Shown piece after piece: positions 26,399 through 36,106 of a DNA stretch of 64,000 nt. Made by a program: the position numbers and the translations under genes. How positions within the stretch are numbered: the first letter of the stretch is position 1; the number at the start of each line of letters is the position of its first letter. Source of the stretch: Nocardioides faecalis (GTDB taxonomy: Bacteria; Actinomycetota; Actinomycetes; Propionibacteriales; Nocardioidaceae); NCBI RefSeq assembly GCF_018388425.1, contig NZ_CP074406.1, positions 806,001-870,000 of the forward strand. Reading direction: 5' to 3'. The notes under the pieces are model-generated. The model had not been told where the DNA came from, made no database searches, and was given only the letters and a program-made list of their open reading frames with translations.

Positions 26399-27589
26399 AT
26401 GCCCCGCGAAGCCACCCTCGCCGACGCGCTGGCGCTGACCGCGTTCGCCCTCGACGAGCTCGTCGTCCTCACCGCGCGTGACACCCACTCCGCGCTCTCG
26501 CGACGCGCCCACGCGGTGCTGCGGGCCGGTGCGGCGCCGTGCGGCGTGGACGCGGTGACCGACGGCGTGCAGGCGGTCCACGAGGGCGTCGCCGGTCTCG
26601 TGTACGGCGCGCTGCGCACCTCCCTGCGTGCCACCAGCGCCGGCCTGGACCGCCTCGGCACGGCAGGGGTCGGCCCCACCCTCGACGCCGGCGCGCGAGG
26701 GCGGTTCGTGCGGGCCGCGGTCAACGGGCTGATCGGGGAGGAGCTGGAGCGCGACCGGCCGCACCTGGCGATCAACGCCGGCGTGCGCCACGAGGGCCGC
26801 GACGTGCCGCTGACGCGCGCCGGCGTCACCGCGGCGTTCGACGCGCCCACGCCGCGACTCGCGGTCTTCCTGCACGGGTTGTGCGAGAACGAGGACTACT
26901 GGCGGCTGCGGCGCGCCCGGCACGGCACGACGTACGCCGAGAGCCTCGCGGTGCGCGGCTGGACGCCGGTCTTCCTGCGCACCAACACCGGCCTGTCGCT
27001 GCGTGAGAACGGCGCCGCCACCTCAGCGGTGCTGCAGCGGCTGGTCGAGGCGTGGCCGGGCCCGGTCGGGCGGATCGCGCTCGTCGGGCACTCCCTCGGC
27101 GGCCTGGTCGCCCGGGCGGCGACGAGCGTGCAGGTCCCCGACGTCGCCGCACCGCAACGCTGGACCGACCGGGTCAGCGACGTGGTCACCCTGGGCACGC
27201 CGCACCTCGGCTCCCCGGTGGCCCGCGCCGCGGACCGCGGCGCCCGCGCGCTCGGTCTCCTGCCGGAGTCCCGCGGCTTCGGCGCGATCATCGACCGCCG
27301 CTCGGTCGGCATCCGCGACCTGCAGCTCGGCCTGGGCCCCGAGGCGCCGCCGCTGCCGCACGCCCGCTACCGGCTGGTGGCCGCCACCGTGACCCGCAGC
27401 CCGTCGCACCCCGTGGCCCGCCTGGTCGGCGACCTCCTCGTCACGCCGGGCTCGGCCGCGGGCCGGGACCCGCGGCGCGGTGTCGACCTGTTCGACTCCG
27501 CCGAGGTGCTGTCGCTGCCCCGCACCGACCACATCGCGCTGCTCAACCACCCGGACGTCTATCCCGCCCTGGAGCGCTGGCTCGGCTAG
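26399..27589 (+). CDS. Alpha/beta hydrolase, lipase/PGAP1-like
   Basis: A 396-residue hydrolase. The first 150 residues are helical and alanine-rich with no recognised domain. The hydrolase fold follows: [13 protein letters not shown] (oxyanion hole), [11 protein letters not shown] with the nucleophile serine, [14 protein letters not shown] (lipase/esterase signature) and [20 protein letters not shown] supplying the late acid and histidine. It is cytosolic by the absence of a signal peptide. It probably acts on a lipid or ester; the substrate is unknown. Its own promoter and terminator isolate it within the tig-clp region. Confidence 0.86.
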   Translation: MPREATLADALALTAFALDELVVLTARDTHSALSRRAHAVLRAGAAPCGVDAVTDGVQAVHEGVAGLVYGALRTSLRATSAGLDRLGTAGVGPTLDAGARGRFVRAAVNGLIGEELERDRPHLAINAGVRHEGRDVPLTRAGVTAAFDAPTPRLAVFLHGLCENEDYWRLRRARHGTTYAESLAVRGWTPVFLRTNTGLSLRENGAATSAVLQRLVEAWPGPVGRIALVGHSLGGLVARAATSVQVPDVAAPQRWTDRVSDVVTLGTPHLGSPVARAADRGARALGLLPESRGFGAIIDRRSVGIRDLQLGLGPEAPPLPHARYRLVAATVTRSPSHPVARLVGDLLVTPGSAAGRDPRRGVDLFDSAEVLSLPRTDHIALLNHPDVYPALERWLG

Positions 27590-27600
27590 GCCGACGAGTC

Positions 27601-27627
27601 CGACCGACCGGGCCTCCGGGTCGGTCG
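27601..27627. terminator. Terminator after the hydrolase gene
   Basis: A 9-bp stem CGACCGACC / GGTCGGTCG around a 9-nt loop, 11 nt after the hydrolase stop. Confidence 0.6.
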
Positions 27628-27649
27628 TGGCGCTCGGCGACGCCAAATC

Positions 27650-27663
27650 CGCTGTCGGCGAAC
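27650..27663. promoter_or_regulatory. ClgR-like box upstream of clpP1
   Basis: CGCTGTCGGCGAAC fits the CGC-Y-N5-or-less-R-GCG-W-W core described for ClgR sites of Streptomyces and Corynebacterium, with one central deviation. Its centre is about 58 bp before the predicted clpP1 transcription start, a sensible place for an activator. ClgR itself is not encoded here. Confidence 0.5.
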
Positions 27664-27701
27664 AGGGGAGCCCAACGCGTGGTTTGGGCGGACCCGGCGG
27701 C

Positions 27702-27707
27702 TAGTGT
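27702..27707 (+). promoter_or_regulatory. -10 hexamer of clpP1 (leaderless)
   Basis: TAGTGT, 7 nt before the GTG at 27715; supports that GTG over the internal ATG at 27754. Confidence 0.55.
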
Positions 27708-27714
27708 CACCTGC

Positions 27715-28359
27715 GTGACTCAGATTCCCGGTGGCCCCGAGCGAGGCCCTCAGATGAACGGCGCGTCGGGCATGAACTTCCTCGACGACAACATCTACAG
27801 CCGGTTGCTCCGCGAGCGGATCGTGTTCCTCGGCTCCGAGGTCCGCGACCAGAACGCCAACGCGATCTGCGCGCAGCTCCTGCTGCTGTCGGCGGAGGAC
27901 CCCGAGGCGGACATCTTCCTGCACATCAACAGCCCGGGCGGCTCGGTGGACGCCGGCATGGCGATCTACGACACGATGAACTACATCCCCAACGACGTGG
28001 CGACCGTCGGCATGGGCCTGGCCGCCTCGATGGGCCAGTTCCTGCTCTGCGCCGGCACCAAGGGCAAGCGCTACGCGCTGCCGCACGCGCGGATCATGAT
28101 GCACCAGCCGTCCTCCGGCATGGGCGGCTCGGCCTCGGACATCAAGATCCAGGCGCAGCAGTCGCTGCACATCAAGAAGGTGCTGCTGGAGCTGATCTCC
28201 GCGCACACCGGCCAGAGCGTCGAGCAGGTCACCACCGACGCCGACCGGGACCGTTGGTTCACCGCCGACGAGGCCCGCGACTACGGCCTGGTCGACAAGG
28301 TCATCAAGAGCGCCAAGGAAGCTTCCGACGAGGGCCGTCCCGCCCACAAGAAGGACTGA
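27715..28359 (+). CDS. clpP1: ATP-dependent Clp protease proteolytic subunit 1
   Basis: A 214-residue ClpP. The catalytic serine is in [10 protein letters not shown], the histidine in IMMHQPSSG and the aspartate in the later D-A-D-R-D-R-W region. The N-terminal [20 protein letters not shown] is typical of actinobacterial ClpP1. I chose the GTG at 27715 because it lies 7 nt after TAGTGT; starting at ATG 27754 would give 201 residues, close to many annotated ClpP1 proteins. It pairs with ClpP2 (2-nt gap) to form the mixed tetradecamer and works with ClpX and ClpC. Confidence 0.95.
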   Translation: MTQIPGGPERGPQMNGASGMNFLDDNIYSRLLRERIVFLGSEVRDQNANAICAQLLLLSAEDPEADIFLHINSPGGSVDAGMAIYDTMNYIPNDVATVGMGLAASMGQFLLCAGTKGKRYALPHARIMMHQPSSGMGGSASDIKIQAQQSLHIKKVLLELISAHTGQSVEQVTTDADRDRWFTADEARDYGLVDKVIKSAKEASDEGRPAHKKD

Positions 28360-28361
28360 GC

Positions 28362-28967
28362 ATGAACTACTACATCCCGCAGTGGGAGGAGCGGACCTCC
28401 TACGGGTTCCGCCGCATCGACCCCTACGGCAAGCTGTTCGAGGACCGGATCATCTACCTCGGCTCGCCGATCTCCGACGACGTCGCGAACGCCGTCATCG
28501 CCCAGCTGCTGTGCCTGCAGTCGATGAACCCCGACCAGGACATCAGCATCTACATCAACTCGCCCGGTGGCTCGTTCACCGCGCTGACGGCGATCTACGA
28601 CACGATCCAGTTCATCAAGCCCGAGGTGCAGACCGTGTGCATCGGGCAGGCTGCCTCGGCCGCCGCGATCCTGCTCGCGGCCGGCGCCAAGGGCAAGCGT
28701 CTCGCGCTGCCCAACAGCCGGATCCTGATCCACCAGCCCTACACCGAGGGCACCTTCGGCCAGACCTCGGACATCGAGATCCAGGCCAACGAGATCCTGC
28801 GGATGCGCGAGCTGCTCGAGAAGATGATCAGCGACCACTCCAACAAGTCGATCGAGGAGGTCAGCCGCGACATCGAGCGCGACAAGATCCTCACCGCCCA
28901 GGCCGCCATCGAGTACGGCCTGATCGACTCGGTGCTCGAGTCGCTCAAGACGCCCGCGCTCGTCTGA
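28362..28967 (+). CDS. clpP2: ATP-dependent Clp protease proteolytic subunit 2
   Basis: A 201-residue ClpP2 with catalytic Ser in GQAASAAAILL, His in ILIHQPYTEG and Asp in the V-S-R-D-I-E-R-D region. The segment R-I-IYLGSPISDDVANAV marks the ClpP2 branch; it has the divergent G-Q-A-A-S-A-A serine context. It begins 2 nt after clpP1 and is certainly co-transcribed. A hairpin separates it from clpX. Confidence 0.96.
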   Translation: MNYYIPQWEERTSYGFRRIDPYGKLFEDRIIYLGSPISDDVANAVIAQLLCLQSMNPDQDISIYINSPGGSFTALTAIYDTIQFIKPEVQTVCIGQAASAAAILLAAGAKGKRLALPNSRILIHQPYTEGTFGQTSDIEIQANEILRMRELLEKMISDHSNKSIEEVSRDIERDKILTAQAAIEYGLIDSVLESLKTPALV

Positions 28968-29005
28968 GCGACCATCGAAGGACCATGACCGCTCCGACGT
29001 CGCCA

Positions 29006-29037
29006 CCGTGTCCCGCCCTCATCCGGGCGGGACACGG
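29006..29037. terminator. Hairpin between clpP2 and clpX
   Basis: A perfect 13-bp stem CCGTGTCCCGCCC / GGGCGGGACACGG with a 6-nt loop. It may end or attenuate the clpP1P2 message. TACCGT at 29040-29045 just behind it is a possible separate -10 for clpX. Confidence 0.65.
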
Positions 29038-29072
29038 GGTACCGTCGGGGAGTTCACAGCTGAGGAGGATCC

Positions 29073-30356
29073 GTGGCACGCATCGGTGACGGTGGCGACC
29101 TGTTGAAGTGCTCGTTCTGCGGGAAGAGCCAGAAGCAGGTCAAGAAGCTCATCGCTGGTCCGGGTGTCTACATCTGCGACGAGTGCATCGACCTGTGCAA
29201 CGAGATCATCGAGGAGGAGCTCGCCGAGGGCTCCGACGTCGAGCTCGCCGACCTCCCCAAGCCCAAGGAGATCTTCGAGTTCCTCAACTCCTACGTGATC
29301 GGCCAGGAGCAGGCGAAGAAGTCGCTCGCGGTCGCGGTCTACAACCACTACAAGCGGGTGCAGGCCGGCGTCCAGCCCGGGGTCGGGCAGGGCAAGCACA
29401 AGGACGAGGTCGTCGAGGTCGCCAAGTCCAACATCCTGGTCATCGGACCGACCGGGTGCGGCAAGACGTACCTGGCGCAGACCCTGGCCCGGATGCTCAA
29501 CGTGCCGTTCGCGATCGCCGACGCCACCGCGCTGACCGAGGCCGGGTACGTCGGTGAGGACGTCGAGAACATCCTGCTCAAGCTGATCCAGGCGGCCGAC
29601 TACGACGTCAAGAAGGCCGAGACCGGGATCATCTACATCGACGAGATCGACAAGGTCGCCCGCAAGGCGGAGAACCCCTCGATCACCCGCGACGTCTCCG
29701 GTGAGGGCGTGCAGCAGGCGCTGCTGAAGATCATCGAGGGCACCACCGCCTCGGTGCCGCCGCAGGGCGGCCGCAAGCACCCGCACCAGGAGTTCATCCA
29801 GATCGACACGACGAACATCCTGTTCATCGTGGGCGGCGCGTTCGCCGGCCTGGACCACATCATCGAGCAGCGCGTCGGCAAGAAGTCGCTGGGCTTCACC
29901 GCCGCGCCGCGCGGCGAGGCCGAGCGTGCGGCCGAGGACCTGCTCAGCCAGGTCCGGCCCGAGGACCTCACCAAGTTCGGCCTGATCCCCGAGTTCATCG
30001 GGCGGCTGCCGCTGATCGCGAGCGTCACCCCGCTCGACCAAGCGGCCCTGGTGCAGATCCTGACCGAGCCCCGCAATGCCCTCGTCAAGCAGTACCAGAA
30101 GCTCTTCGAGCTCGACGGCGTTGAGCTGGAGTTCACCGAGGACGCCATCGCCGCCATCGCCGACAAGGCGCTGGAGCGCGGCACCGGCGCCCGCGGCCTG
30201 CGCGCCATCATCGAGGAGGTCCTCCTCTACGTGATGTACGACGTCCCCAGCCGTGGCGACGTGGAGAAGGTCGTGGTCACCCGCGAGGTCGTCACCGACG
30301 ACGTCGCCCCCACCCTCGTCCTGCGCGAGAGCAAGCCGAAGAAGAAGTCCGCCTGA
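29073..30356 (+). CDS. clpX: ATP-dependent Clp protease ATP-binding subunit ClpX
   Basis: A 427-residue AAA+ unfoldase feeding ClpP. An N-terminal zinc-binding domain ([12 protein letters not shown] ... CDECIDLC) recognises adaptors and substrates. The AAA module has Walker A GPTGCGKT, Walker [10 protein letters not shown], the pore loop G-Y-V-G-E-D, and sensor-2 GARGLRAI. Full length for the family. GAGGAGG precedes the GTG start. It ends in a strong bidirectional terminator facing a convergent acyl-CoA dehydrogenase gene. Confidence 0.98.
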   Translation: MARIGDGGDLLKCSFCGKSQKQVKKLIAGPGVYICDECIDLCNEIIEEELAEGSDVELADLPKPKEIFEFLNSYVIGQEQAKKSLAVAVYNHYKRVQAGVQPGVGQGKHKDEVVEVAKSNILVIGPTGCGKTYLAQTLARMLNVPFAIADATALTEAGYVGEDVENILLKLIQAADYDVKKAETGIIYIDEIDKVARKAENPSITRDVSGEGVQQALLKIIEGTTASVPPQGGRKHPHQEFIQIDTTNILFIVGGAFAGLDHIIEQRVGKKSLGFTAAPRGEAERAAEDLLSQVRPEDLTKFGLIPEFIGRLPLIASVTPLDQAALVQILTEPRNALVKQYQKLFELDGVELEFTEDAIAAIADKALERGTGARGLRAIIEEVLLYVMYDVPSRGDVEKVVVTREVVTDDVAPTLVLRESKPKKKSA

Positions 30357-30392
30357 GGCCTCGCGGCCCTGCGCGGCGCCTGAGCACACAGC

Positions 30393-30429
30393 ACGAAGCC
30401 CCTGCACCCACCGGGTGCAGGGGCTTCGT
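30393..30429. terminator. Bidirectional terminator clpX / acyl-CoA dehydrogenase
   Basis: A perfect 17-bp stem ACGAAGCCCCTGCACCC / GGGTGCAGGGGCTTCGT with a 3-nt loop between convergent genes. Confidence 0.85.
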
Positions 30430-30473
30430 CGGTCCCGGGACCGGCTCGGGGGGGCGTGCCGGTCCCGGGGGCT

Positions 30474-31631
30474 CTAGAGCCCCATGTCCTTGGCGATGAT
30501 CATCTTCATCACCTCGGAGGTGCCGCCGAAGATCCGGTTGACCCGGCTGTCGGCGTACAGGCGGGCGACGGGGTACTCGGTCATGTAGCCGTAGCCGCCG
30601 TGCAGCTGCAGGCAGCGGTCGATCACCCGGGTGGCGACCTCGGTGCAGAACAGCTTCGCGGAGGCCGCCTCGGCCGGCGTCAGCTCACCGGCGTCGAGCG
30701 CCTCCAGGGCACGGTCCGCGACGGCCTGGGCCGCGTCGACCTCGGCGCGGCAGGCGGCCAGCTCGAACTTGGTGTTCTGGAAGGTCGCCAGCGACTTGCC
30801 GAAGACCGTGCGGTCGGTGACGTAGGCCTGGGTGAAGTCGACGGCCGCCTTCGCCTGCGCATAGGCGCCGTACGCGATCGCCAGTCGCTCCTTGGGCAGG
30901 TTGTCGCGCAGGTAGTGGAAGGCGCGGTGCTCCTCGCCCAGCAGGTGGTCCACCGGCACCCGGACGTCGGTGAAGGAGAGCTCGGCGGTGTCGGAGACCC
31001 GCAGACCGAGCTTGTCGAGCTTGCGGCCCACGGAGAAGCCCGGCAGCGTGGTGTCCACGACCAGCATCGAGATGCCGAAGCGGCGGTCCGTCGGGTCCGC
31101 GGGCGCGGTGCGGGCGCACACGATGATCCGGTCGGCCTGGTAGCCGCCGGTGATGAAGGTCTTGGCGCCGTTGAGCACGTAGTGCGTGCCGGACTCGTCG
31201 AGCCGCGCGTGGGTCGTCATCCCGGACAGGTCCGAGCCGGTGCCCGGCTCGGTCATCGCGATGGCATACATCGTCTCGCCGGAGATGAATCCCGGCATCC
31301 AGGCCTTCAGCTGCTCCGGCGTGCCGAGCTGGAGCAGGTAGGGCAGGCAGAGCGCGACGTGGACCCCCGAGCTGCCCAGCACCACGCCGGCGCGGGCGGT
31401 CTCCTCGCACTCGATCGCGGCGTACGTGAACGAGTCGATGCCGGCGCCGCCGTGCTCCTCGGGCGCCTCGATCCCGAACATGCCCAGCGCCGCCAGCTTG
31501 CGATAGAGGTCCTTGGGGACCAGGCCGTCGGTCAGCCACTGGTCGTAGTGCGGGACGACCTCTGCCTCGATGAACCTGCGCAGCGTGCTGCGGTAGGCCT
31601 CGTGGTCCTCGTTGAAGACCGTGCGCTTCAT
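30474..31631 (-). CDS. Acyl-CoA dehydrogenase
   Basis: A 385-residue FAD-dependent acyl-CoA dehydrogenase for the first step of a beta-oxidation-like pathway. N-terminal helical domain (FNEDHEAYRSTLRRFI), central FAD/substrate signature YAIAMTEPGTGSDLSGM, and the C-terminal LHGGYGYMTEYPVARLY with D-S-R-V-N-R-IFGGTSEVMK. It is downstream of an acyl-CoA ligase with 24 nt between them on the same strand, so the ligase product may be its substrate. Chain length is not predictable. Confidence 0.93.
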   Translation of the reverse strand: MKRTVFNEDHEAYRSTLRRFIEAEVVPHYDQWLTDGLVPKDLYRKLAALGMFGIEAPEEHGGAGIDSFTYAAIECEETARAGVVLGSSGVHVALCLPYLLQLGTPEQLKAWMPGFISGETMYAIAMTEPGTGSDLSGMTTHARLDESGTHYVLNGAKTFITGGYQADRIIVCARTAPADPTDRRFGISMLVVDTTLPGFSVGRKLDKLGLRVSDTAELSFTDVRVPVDHLLGEEHRAFHYLRDNLPKERLAIAYGAYAQAKAAVDFTQAYVTDRTVFGKSLATFQNTKFELAACRAEVDAAQAVADRALEALDAGELTPAEAASAKLFCTEVATRVIDRCLQLHGGYGYMTEYPVARLYADSRVNRIFGGTSEVMKMIIAKDMGL

Positions 31632-31655
31632 GGTGCCTCTCTCGGGTTGTTCGAA

Positions 31656-33233
31656 TCAGGCGGTGGGCACCGGTGCGATGCGGATGGCCCGCTTCAGCAC
31701 CTTGCCGCTGGCGTTGCGGGGCAGCTGGTCGGTGAACTCGACCACCTTGGGGCACTTGAAGTGCGCCATCCGCTCCCGAGCCCAGGCGACCAGCGCGTCG
31801 GCGTCCACGGCGCTGCCGGGGCGTCGTACGACGAGCGCGGCCGGGACCTCGCCCCAGGTCGGCGACGGCATCGCCACGACGGCGCACTCGGCCACGTCGG
31901 GGTGCTCGACGAGGACGCGCTCCACCTCTGCGGGATAGACGTTCTCCCCGCCCGAGACGAGCATGTCCTTGAGCCGGTCGACGACGTAGAGGTAGCCCTC
32001 GGCGTCGAGGACGCCGATGTCGCCGGTGCGCAGCCACGCGCCGCTCATCGCGGCGTCGGTCGCCTCGGCGTTGCGCCAGTAGCCGCTCATCACGTGGTCG
32101 CCGCCGATCCAGATCTCGCCGCGCTCCCCGGGCGCCACGTCGCTGCCCAGCACCGGGTCCACGACGCGCAGCCGGACGCTGCCGAGCGCACGGCCGCAGG
32201 AGGTCAGCAGGTGCGGACGCTCCAGGCCGGCGAGGTGGTCCTCGTGGGTCAGGATCGTGACCCCGCCCGAGGACTCGGTGAGGCCGTAGCTCTGCACGAA
32301 CTTGCAGCCGAGCACGTCGATGGCGCGGCGCAGCAGGGGAGTGGGCATGGGGGCGGCGCCGTAGATGACGTAGCGCAGGTGCTCCCAGGCGCCCGGCTCC
32401 TGGCTCTGCGGCATCTCCACGAGGCGCTGCAGGACGGTGGGCACCACGACGGCGTGGCTGACCCGGCGCTCGCGCAGCGTGGCGACCAGGTCCTCGGGAC
32501 CGGCGGGGGTGAAGGTGATCAGCTCGGCGCCCACCAGGGTGGCGACGAGTGCCAGGCCGAGCCCGGAGATGTGGAAGAACGGGATGGGTGCCATCGCGAC
32601 GGAGGTATCGTCGAGCTCGAGGAGGTCCTGCACGGCGGCCAGTGCACGGGCCATGTTGTGCCCGCTGAGCACGACGCCCTTGGGGTTCCCGGTGGTGCCC
32701 GAGGAGTAGAGGATCAGAGCCGGCTCGTCGCCGCCGCCGTCGGCTGCGGGGTCGGTCGCCGGCACGTCGGCGGTCCAGGCGGTGAGGTCCTCGGGCGCGG
32801 CCGACACGACCAGCGGTCGGGCGGTGGAGGCCTGCACGGCCGGGCGGTGGTGCTGGTCCTCGGCGCCGAGGAACACCGCCCGCGGCGCGGCGTCGTCGAG
32901 GATCCAGGTGACCTCGGCCGGCGCGAGCAGCACGTTGACCGCCGTCGCGACGGCGCCGGCCTTCGCGGCGCCGTACAGCACGGCCAGGAACTCCGGCGAG
33001 TTGCGCCCGATGTAGGCGACCCGGTCACCGGGCCGCACGCCCTCGCTCACCAACCGGTGGGCGATGCGGGAGGAGAGCTCGTCCAGCTCCGCGAACGTGG
33101 CCGCGCCGGCGGCCGTGGTCATCGCGCGGGCGGTGGGGCTGACCTGCGCACGGGCACGGACGATGTCGGCGAGGCGGGTCAGTGCGGTGCCGTCGGGCAG
33201 GCGGGAGGTGGACGGCGTCGTTGTGGGCGGCAT
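31656..33233 (-). CDS. AMP-binding acyl-CoA ligase
   Basis: A 525-residue ANL-superfamily enzyme activating a carboxylate to the acyl-adenylate and then the CoA thioester. Motifs: LILYSSGTTGNPKGVVLSG (P-loop), YGLTESSGG (A5), WLRTGDIGVLDAEGYLYVVD (A7), RLKDMLVSGGENVYPAEVE (A8) and PRNASGKVLKR with the catalytic lysine. It resembles fatty-acyl-CoA synthases. I chose the ATG at 33233 because the frame upstream (M-S-C-V-T-F-Q-P) has no family content; a GTG directly before it is equally usable. Operon with the downstream acyl-CoA dehydrogenase. Confidence 0.92.
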   Translation of the reverse strand: MPPTTTPSTSRLPDGTALTRLADIVRARAQVSPTARAMTTAAGAATFAELDELSSRIAHRLVSEGVRPGDRVAYIGRNSPEFLAVLYGAAKAGAVATAVNVLLAPAEVTWILDDAAPRAVFLGAEDQHHRPAVQASTARPLVVSAAPEDLTAWTADVPATDPAADGGGDEPALILYSSGTTGNPKGVVLSGHNMARALAAVQDLLELDDTSVAMAPIPFFHISGLGLALVATLVGAELITFTPAGPEDLVATLRERRVSHAVVVPTVLQRLVEMPQSQEPGAWEHLRYVIYGAAPMPTPLLRRAIDVLGCKFVQSYGLTESSGGVTILTHEDHLAGLERPHLLTSCGRALGSVRLRVVDPVLGSDVAPGERGEIWIGGDHVMSGYWRNAEATDAAMSGAWLRTGDIGVLDAEGYLYVVDRLKDMLVSGGENVYPAEVERVLVEHPDVAECAVVAMPSPTWGEVPAALVVRRPGSAVDADALVAWARERMAHFKCPKVVEFTDQLPRNASGKVLKRAIRIAPVPTA

Positions 33234-33246
33234 CACACCAGAGAAG

Positions 33247-33264
33247 ATACCTACCGGTTGGAAT
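33247..33264. promoter_or_regulatory. Palindromic operator before the acyl-CoA ligase
   Basis: The 18-mer ATACCTACCGGTTGGAAT is palindromic except for two base pairs, with the core CTACCGGTTG centred on ACCGGT. It lies 14-31 bases before the ligase start. A fatty-acid-responsive TetR-type repressor would fit; inferred. Confidence 0.5.
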
Positions 33265-33348
33265 GTAACGCAAGACACGTCCCCGGGTGTCGGGCGACCG
33301 GCACCCGAACGGGACCTTGGCCCCGGCTTCGCTCGTCGAGCACGCAGA

Positions 33349-33372
33349 GGTCCCCGGGCACACCCGGGGACC
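33349..33372. terminator. Terminator of valS
   Basis: A perfect 10-bp stem GGTCCCCGGG / CCCGGGGACC with a 4-nt loop, 43 nt past the valS stop on the minus strand. Confidence 0.65.
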
Positions 33373-33414
33373 CCTGCGACGGCTCAGCGGCCGGTCAGGA
33401 ACCGGCCGGGCGGG

Positions 33415-36048
33415 TCACTCCGCCGGCTGCTCGGCGATCTCTGCGGTGACCTTCAGCTCGGTCGCGGCGTCGTCGACGGTGAACACGAGGTCCCCGACGA
33501 TCTTGCCGGCGGCGACCAGGTCGGGCTCGGCGATCCGGGCGGCGGCGATGACGGCCTCGGGGCCGGTGATCTCGACCCGGGAGAGCGGGGTCTTCATGTT
33601 CACCTTGGCCTGGGACTTCGCGCCGCGGATGCCGGCCAGGGCTGCGGAGACCTGGTCGATCACGGAGCCGTCGGTGGCGGCGGGGGAGCCGAGCTCGTTG
33701 ACGGTAGGCCACGGGGCGCGGTGCACCGAGCCCTCCTGCCACCACGACCAGACCTCCTCGGTCACGTACGGCAGGAACGGCGCGAGCAGCCGCAGCTGCA
33801 CCTGCAGCGCCCCGGCGAGGGTGGCCCGTGCGGAGTCCGAGGCGTCGGAGGAGTCGGCGTACGCGCGCTCCTTGACGAGCTCGACGTAGTCGTCGCAGAA
33901 CTCCCAGAAGAACTTCTCGGTGACTTCGAGCGCGGTGGTGTAGTCGAAGGCCTCGAACGCGTCGGTGGCCTTGCGGATCACGTTCGCGAGCCGGCCCAGC
34001 AGGGCGGTGTCGACGGGCTGGCTGACCCGGGAGGCGGCGAACTCGGTGGCGCCCACGCTGCCGAGGACGAACTTGGAGGCGTTGAGCACCTTCATCGCCA
34101 GCCGGCGGCCGACCTTCATCTGGGTCTCGTCGAACGGCGAGTCCAGGCCGGGGCGGGCGATGGAGGCACGCCAGCGGACCGCGTCGGCGCCGTACTTGCC
34201 GAGGATCTGGTCGGGGACGACCACGTTGCCCTTGGACTTCGACATCTTCTTGCGGTCGGGGTCGACGATGAAGCCGGAGATCATCGCGTGCGACCACGGC
34301 GCCACACCGTTCTCGAAGTGGGCGCGCACGACCCGGGAGAACAGCCAGGTGCGGATGATGTCGTGGGCCTGGGTGGCCAGGTCCATCGGGAAGACCCGCG
34401 CGAACAGGTCGGGGTCGGACTCCCAGCCGCCGGCGATCTGCGGGGTCAGCGAGGAGGTGGCCCAGGTGTCCATCACGTCGGGGTCGCCGATGAAGCCGCC
34501 CGGCTTGCCGCGCTGGTCCTCGGTGTAGCCGGTGGGCGCCTGCGTGGACGGGTCCACGGGCAGCTGCTCCTCGCCTGGCAGCAGCAGGCGGCTGTAGTCG
34601 GGCTGGCCCTCGTCGTCGAGCGGGTACCAGACCGGGAACGGGATGCCGAAGAACCGCTGGCGCGAGATCAGCCAGTCGCCGTTGAGGCCGCCGACCCAGT
34701 TGTCGTAGCGGTGCTTCATGTGCGGCGGCAGCCACTCGATCTGGGCGCCACGGGCCAGCATCTGCTCACGCACGCCGGCGTCGCGGCCGCCGTTGCGGAG
34801 GTACCACTGCCGGGTGGAGACGATCTCGAGCGGCTTGTCGCCCTTCTCGTAGAAGTTCGCCATCCGCTGCGTCGGCTTCGGGTCGCCGTCCAGGTCGCCG
34901 CTCTCGCGCAGCTTGGCGACGATCGCCTCGCGCGCGGAGTGCACCGTCTTGCCCTTGAGGTCCTCGTACGCCGCCGAGGCCTGCTCGGAGCCCAGCCACT
35001 CCGGCGTCTCCCGGGTGAACCGGCCGTCGCGGCCGATCACGGTGCGCACGGGCAGCTGCAGCTCACGCCACCAGGTGACGTCGGTGAGGTCGCCGAAGGT
35101 GCAGCACATCGCGATGCCGGCGCCCTTGTCCTTCTCGGCTGCCTCGTGGGCGAGGACGGGGATCTCGACGCCGAAGACCGGCGAGGTGACGGTGGTGCCG
35201 AACAGGTCGGCGTACCGCTCGTCATCGGGGTGCGCGATCAGCGCCACCACGGACGGGATGAGCTCGGGGCGGGTGGTCTCGATGAACACCGGGCTGCCGT
35301 CGGGCTTGTGGAAGCTGACGCGGTGGTAGGCACCGGCGTAGTCGCGGGCCTCCAGCTCGGCCTGGGCGACGGCGGTCTGGAAGGTGACGTCCCACAGCGT
35401 GGGCGCCTCCTGCAGGTAGGCCTCGCCGCGGGCCAGGTTGCGCAGGAACGCCCGCTGGCTCGCGGTCTGCGCCTTGGCGCCGATGGTGGTGTACGTGATG
35501 TCCCAGTCGACGCTGAGGCCGAGCGTGCGCCACAGCTCCTCGAAGACCTTCTCGTCCTGCTCGACCAGCTGCTCGCACAGCTCGATGAAGTTGGGCCGGC
35601 TGATCGACACCTGCCGCTTCGGGTCCGGCTTCTCCGGCGGGGTGAAGTCGGGGTCGTAGGGCAGCGAGGGGTCGCAGCGCACGCCGAAGTAGTTCTGCAC
35701 CCGGCGCTCGGTCGGCAGGCCGTTGTCGTCCCAGCCCATCGGGTAGAACACCGACTTGCCCTGCATCCGCTGGAAGCGGGCGATGAGGTCGGTGTGGGTG
35801 TAGGAGAAGACGTGGCCCACGTGCAGGCTGCCGCTGACCGTCGGCGGCGGCGTGTCGATGGAGTAGACGTTCTCGCGGGGCTGGGTGCGGTCGAAGGTGT
35901 AGGTACCGTCGGCCTTCCAACGCTCCGCCCACTTCGCCTCGAGCCCCTCCAGCGCGGGCTTTTCCGGTACGGCCGCGCCCGCGGGCGCGGGCGTCGCCTG
36001 CGTCTCCGGGGTCGGGTCCGGTGCCTGGGTGCTGTGCTGCTCGGTCAT
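33415..36048 (-). CDS. valS: Valine--tRNA ligase
   Basis: An 877-residue class I aminoacyl-tRNA synthetase. The HIGH element appears as [18 protein letters not shown] at about residues 58-75 and KMSKS as KKMSKSKGN. The editing domain (CP1) lies between, with I-E-T-T-R-P-E-L. The C-terminal part has the anticodon-binding helices and a short coiled-coil tail. A 30-residue Thr/Pro/Ala-rich N-terminal extension precedes the catalytic core. It is divergent from the SpoIID-domain gene with only 58 nt between; no T-box or tRNA-like leader fits. Confidence 0.97.
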   Translation of the reverse strand: MTEQHSTQAPDPTPETQATPAPAGAAVPEKPALEGLEAKWAERWKADGTYTFDRTQPRENVYSIDTPPPTVSGSLHVGHVFSYTHTDLIARFQRMQGKSVFYPMGWDDNGLPTERRVQNYFGVRCDPSLPYDPDFTPPEKPDPKRQVSISRPNFIELCEQLVEQDEKVFEELWRTLGLSVDWDITYTTIGAKAQTASQRAFLRNLARGEAYLQEAPTLWDVTFQTAVAQAELEARDYAGAYHRVSFHKPDGSPVFIETTRPELIPSVVALIAHPDDERYADLFGTTVTSPVFGVEIPVLAHEAAEKDKGAGIAMCCTFGDLTDVTWWRELQLPVRTVIGRDGRFTRETPEWLGSEQASAAYEDLKGKTVHSAREAIVAKLRESGDLDGDPKPTQRMANFYEKGDKPLEIVSTRQWYLRNGGRDAGVREQMLARGAQIEWLPPHMKHRYDNWVGGLNGDWLISRQRFFGIPFPVWYPLDDEGQPDYSRLLLPGEEQLPVDPSTQAPTGYTEDQRGKPGGFIGDPDVMDTWATSSLTPQIAGGWESDPDLFARVFPMDLATQAHDIIRTWLFSRVVRAHFENGVAPWSHAMISGFIVDPDRKKMSKSKGNVVVPDQILGKYGADAVRWRASIARPGLDSPFDETQMKVGRRLAMKVLNASKFVLGSVGATEFAASRVSQPVDTALLGRLANVIRKATDAFEAFDYTTALEVTEKFFWEFCDDYVELVKERAYADSSDASDSARATLAGALQVQLRLLAPFLPYVTEEVWSWWQEGSVHRAPWPTVNELGSPAATDGSVIDQVSAALAGIRGAKSQAKVNMKTPLSRVEITGPEAVIAAARIAEPDLVAAGKIVGDLVFTVDDAATELKVTAEIAEQPAE

Positions 36049-36094
36049 GCTTCGAATCCTATGGCGGCGGCTGCGGAAGCCTGGAACCGCGGGT

Positions 36095-36100
36095 TAGTCT
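36095..36100 (+). promoter_or_regulatory. -10 hexamer of the SpoIID-domain gene (leaderless)
   Basis: TAGTCT, 6 nt before the ATG at 36107. Confidence 0.55.
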
Positions 36101-36106
36101 CGTTCG

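Noticed and set aside
30456..33449. 997-codon plus-strand open frame opposite the acyl-CoA dehydrogenase and ligase
   Set aside because: Antisense shadow of two genes with intact signatures.
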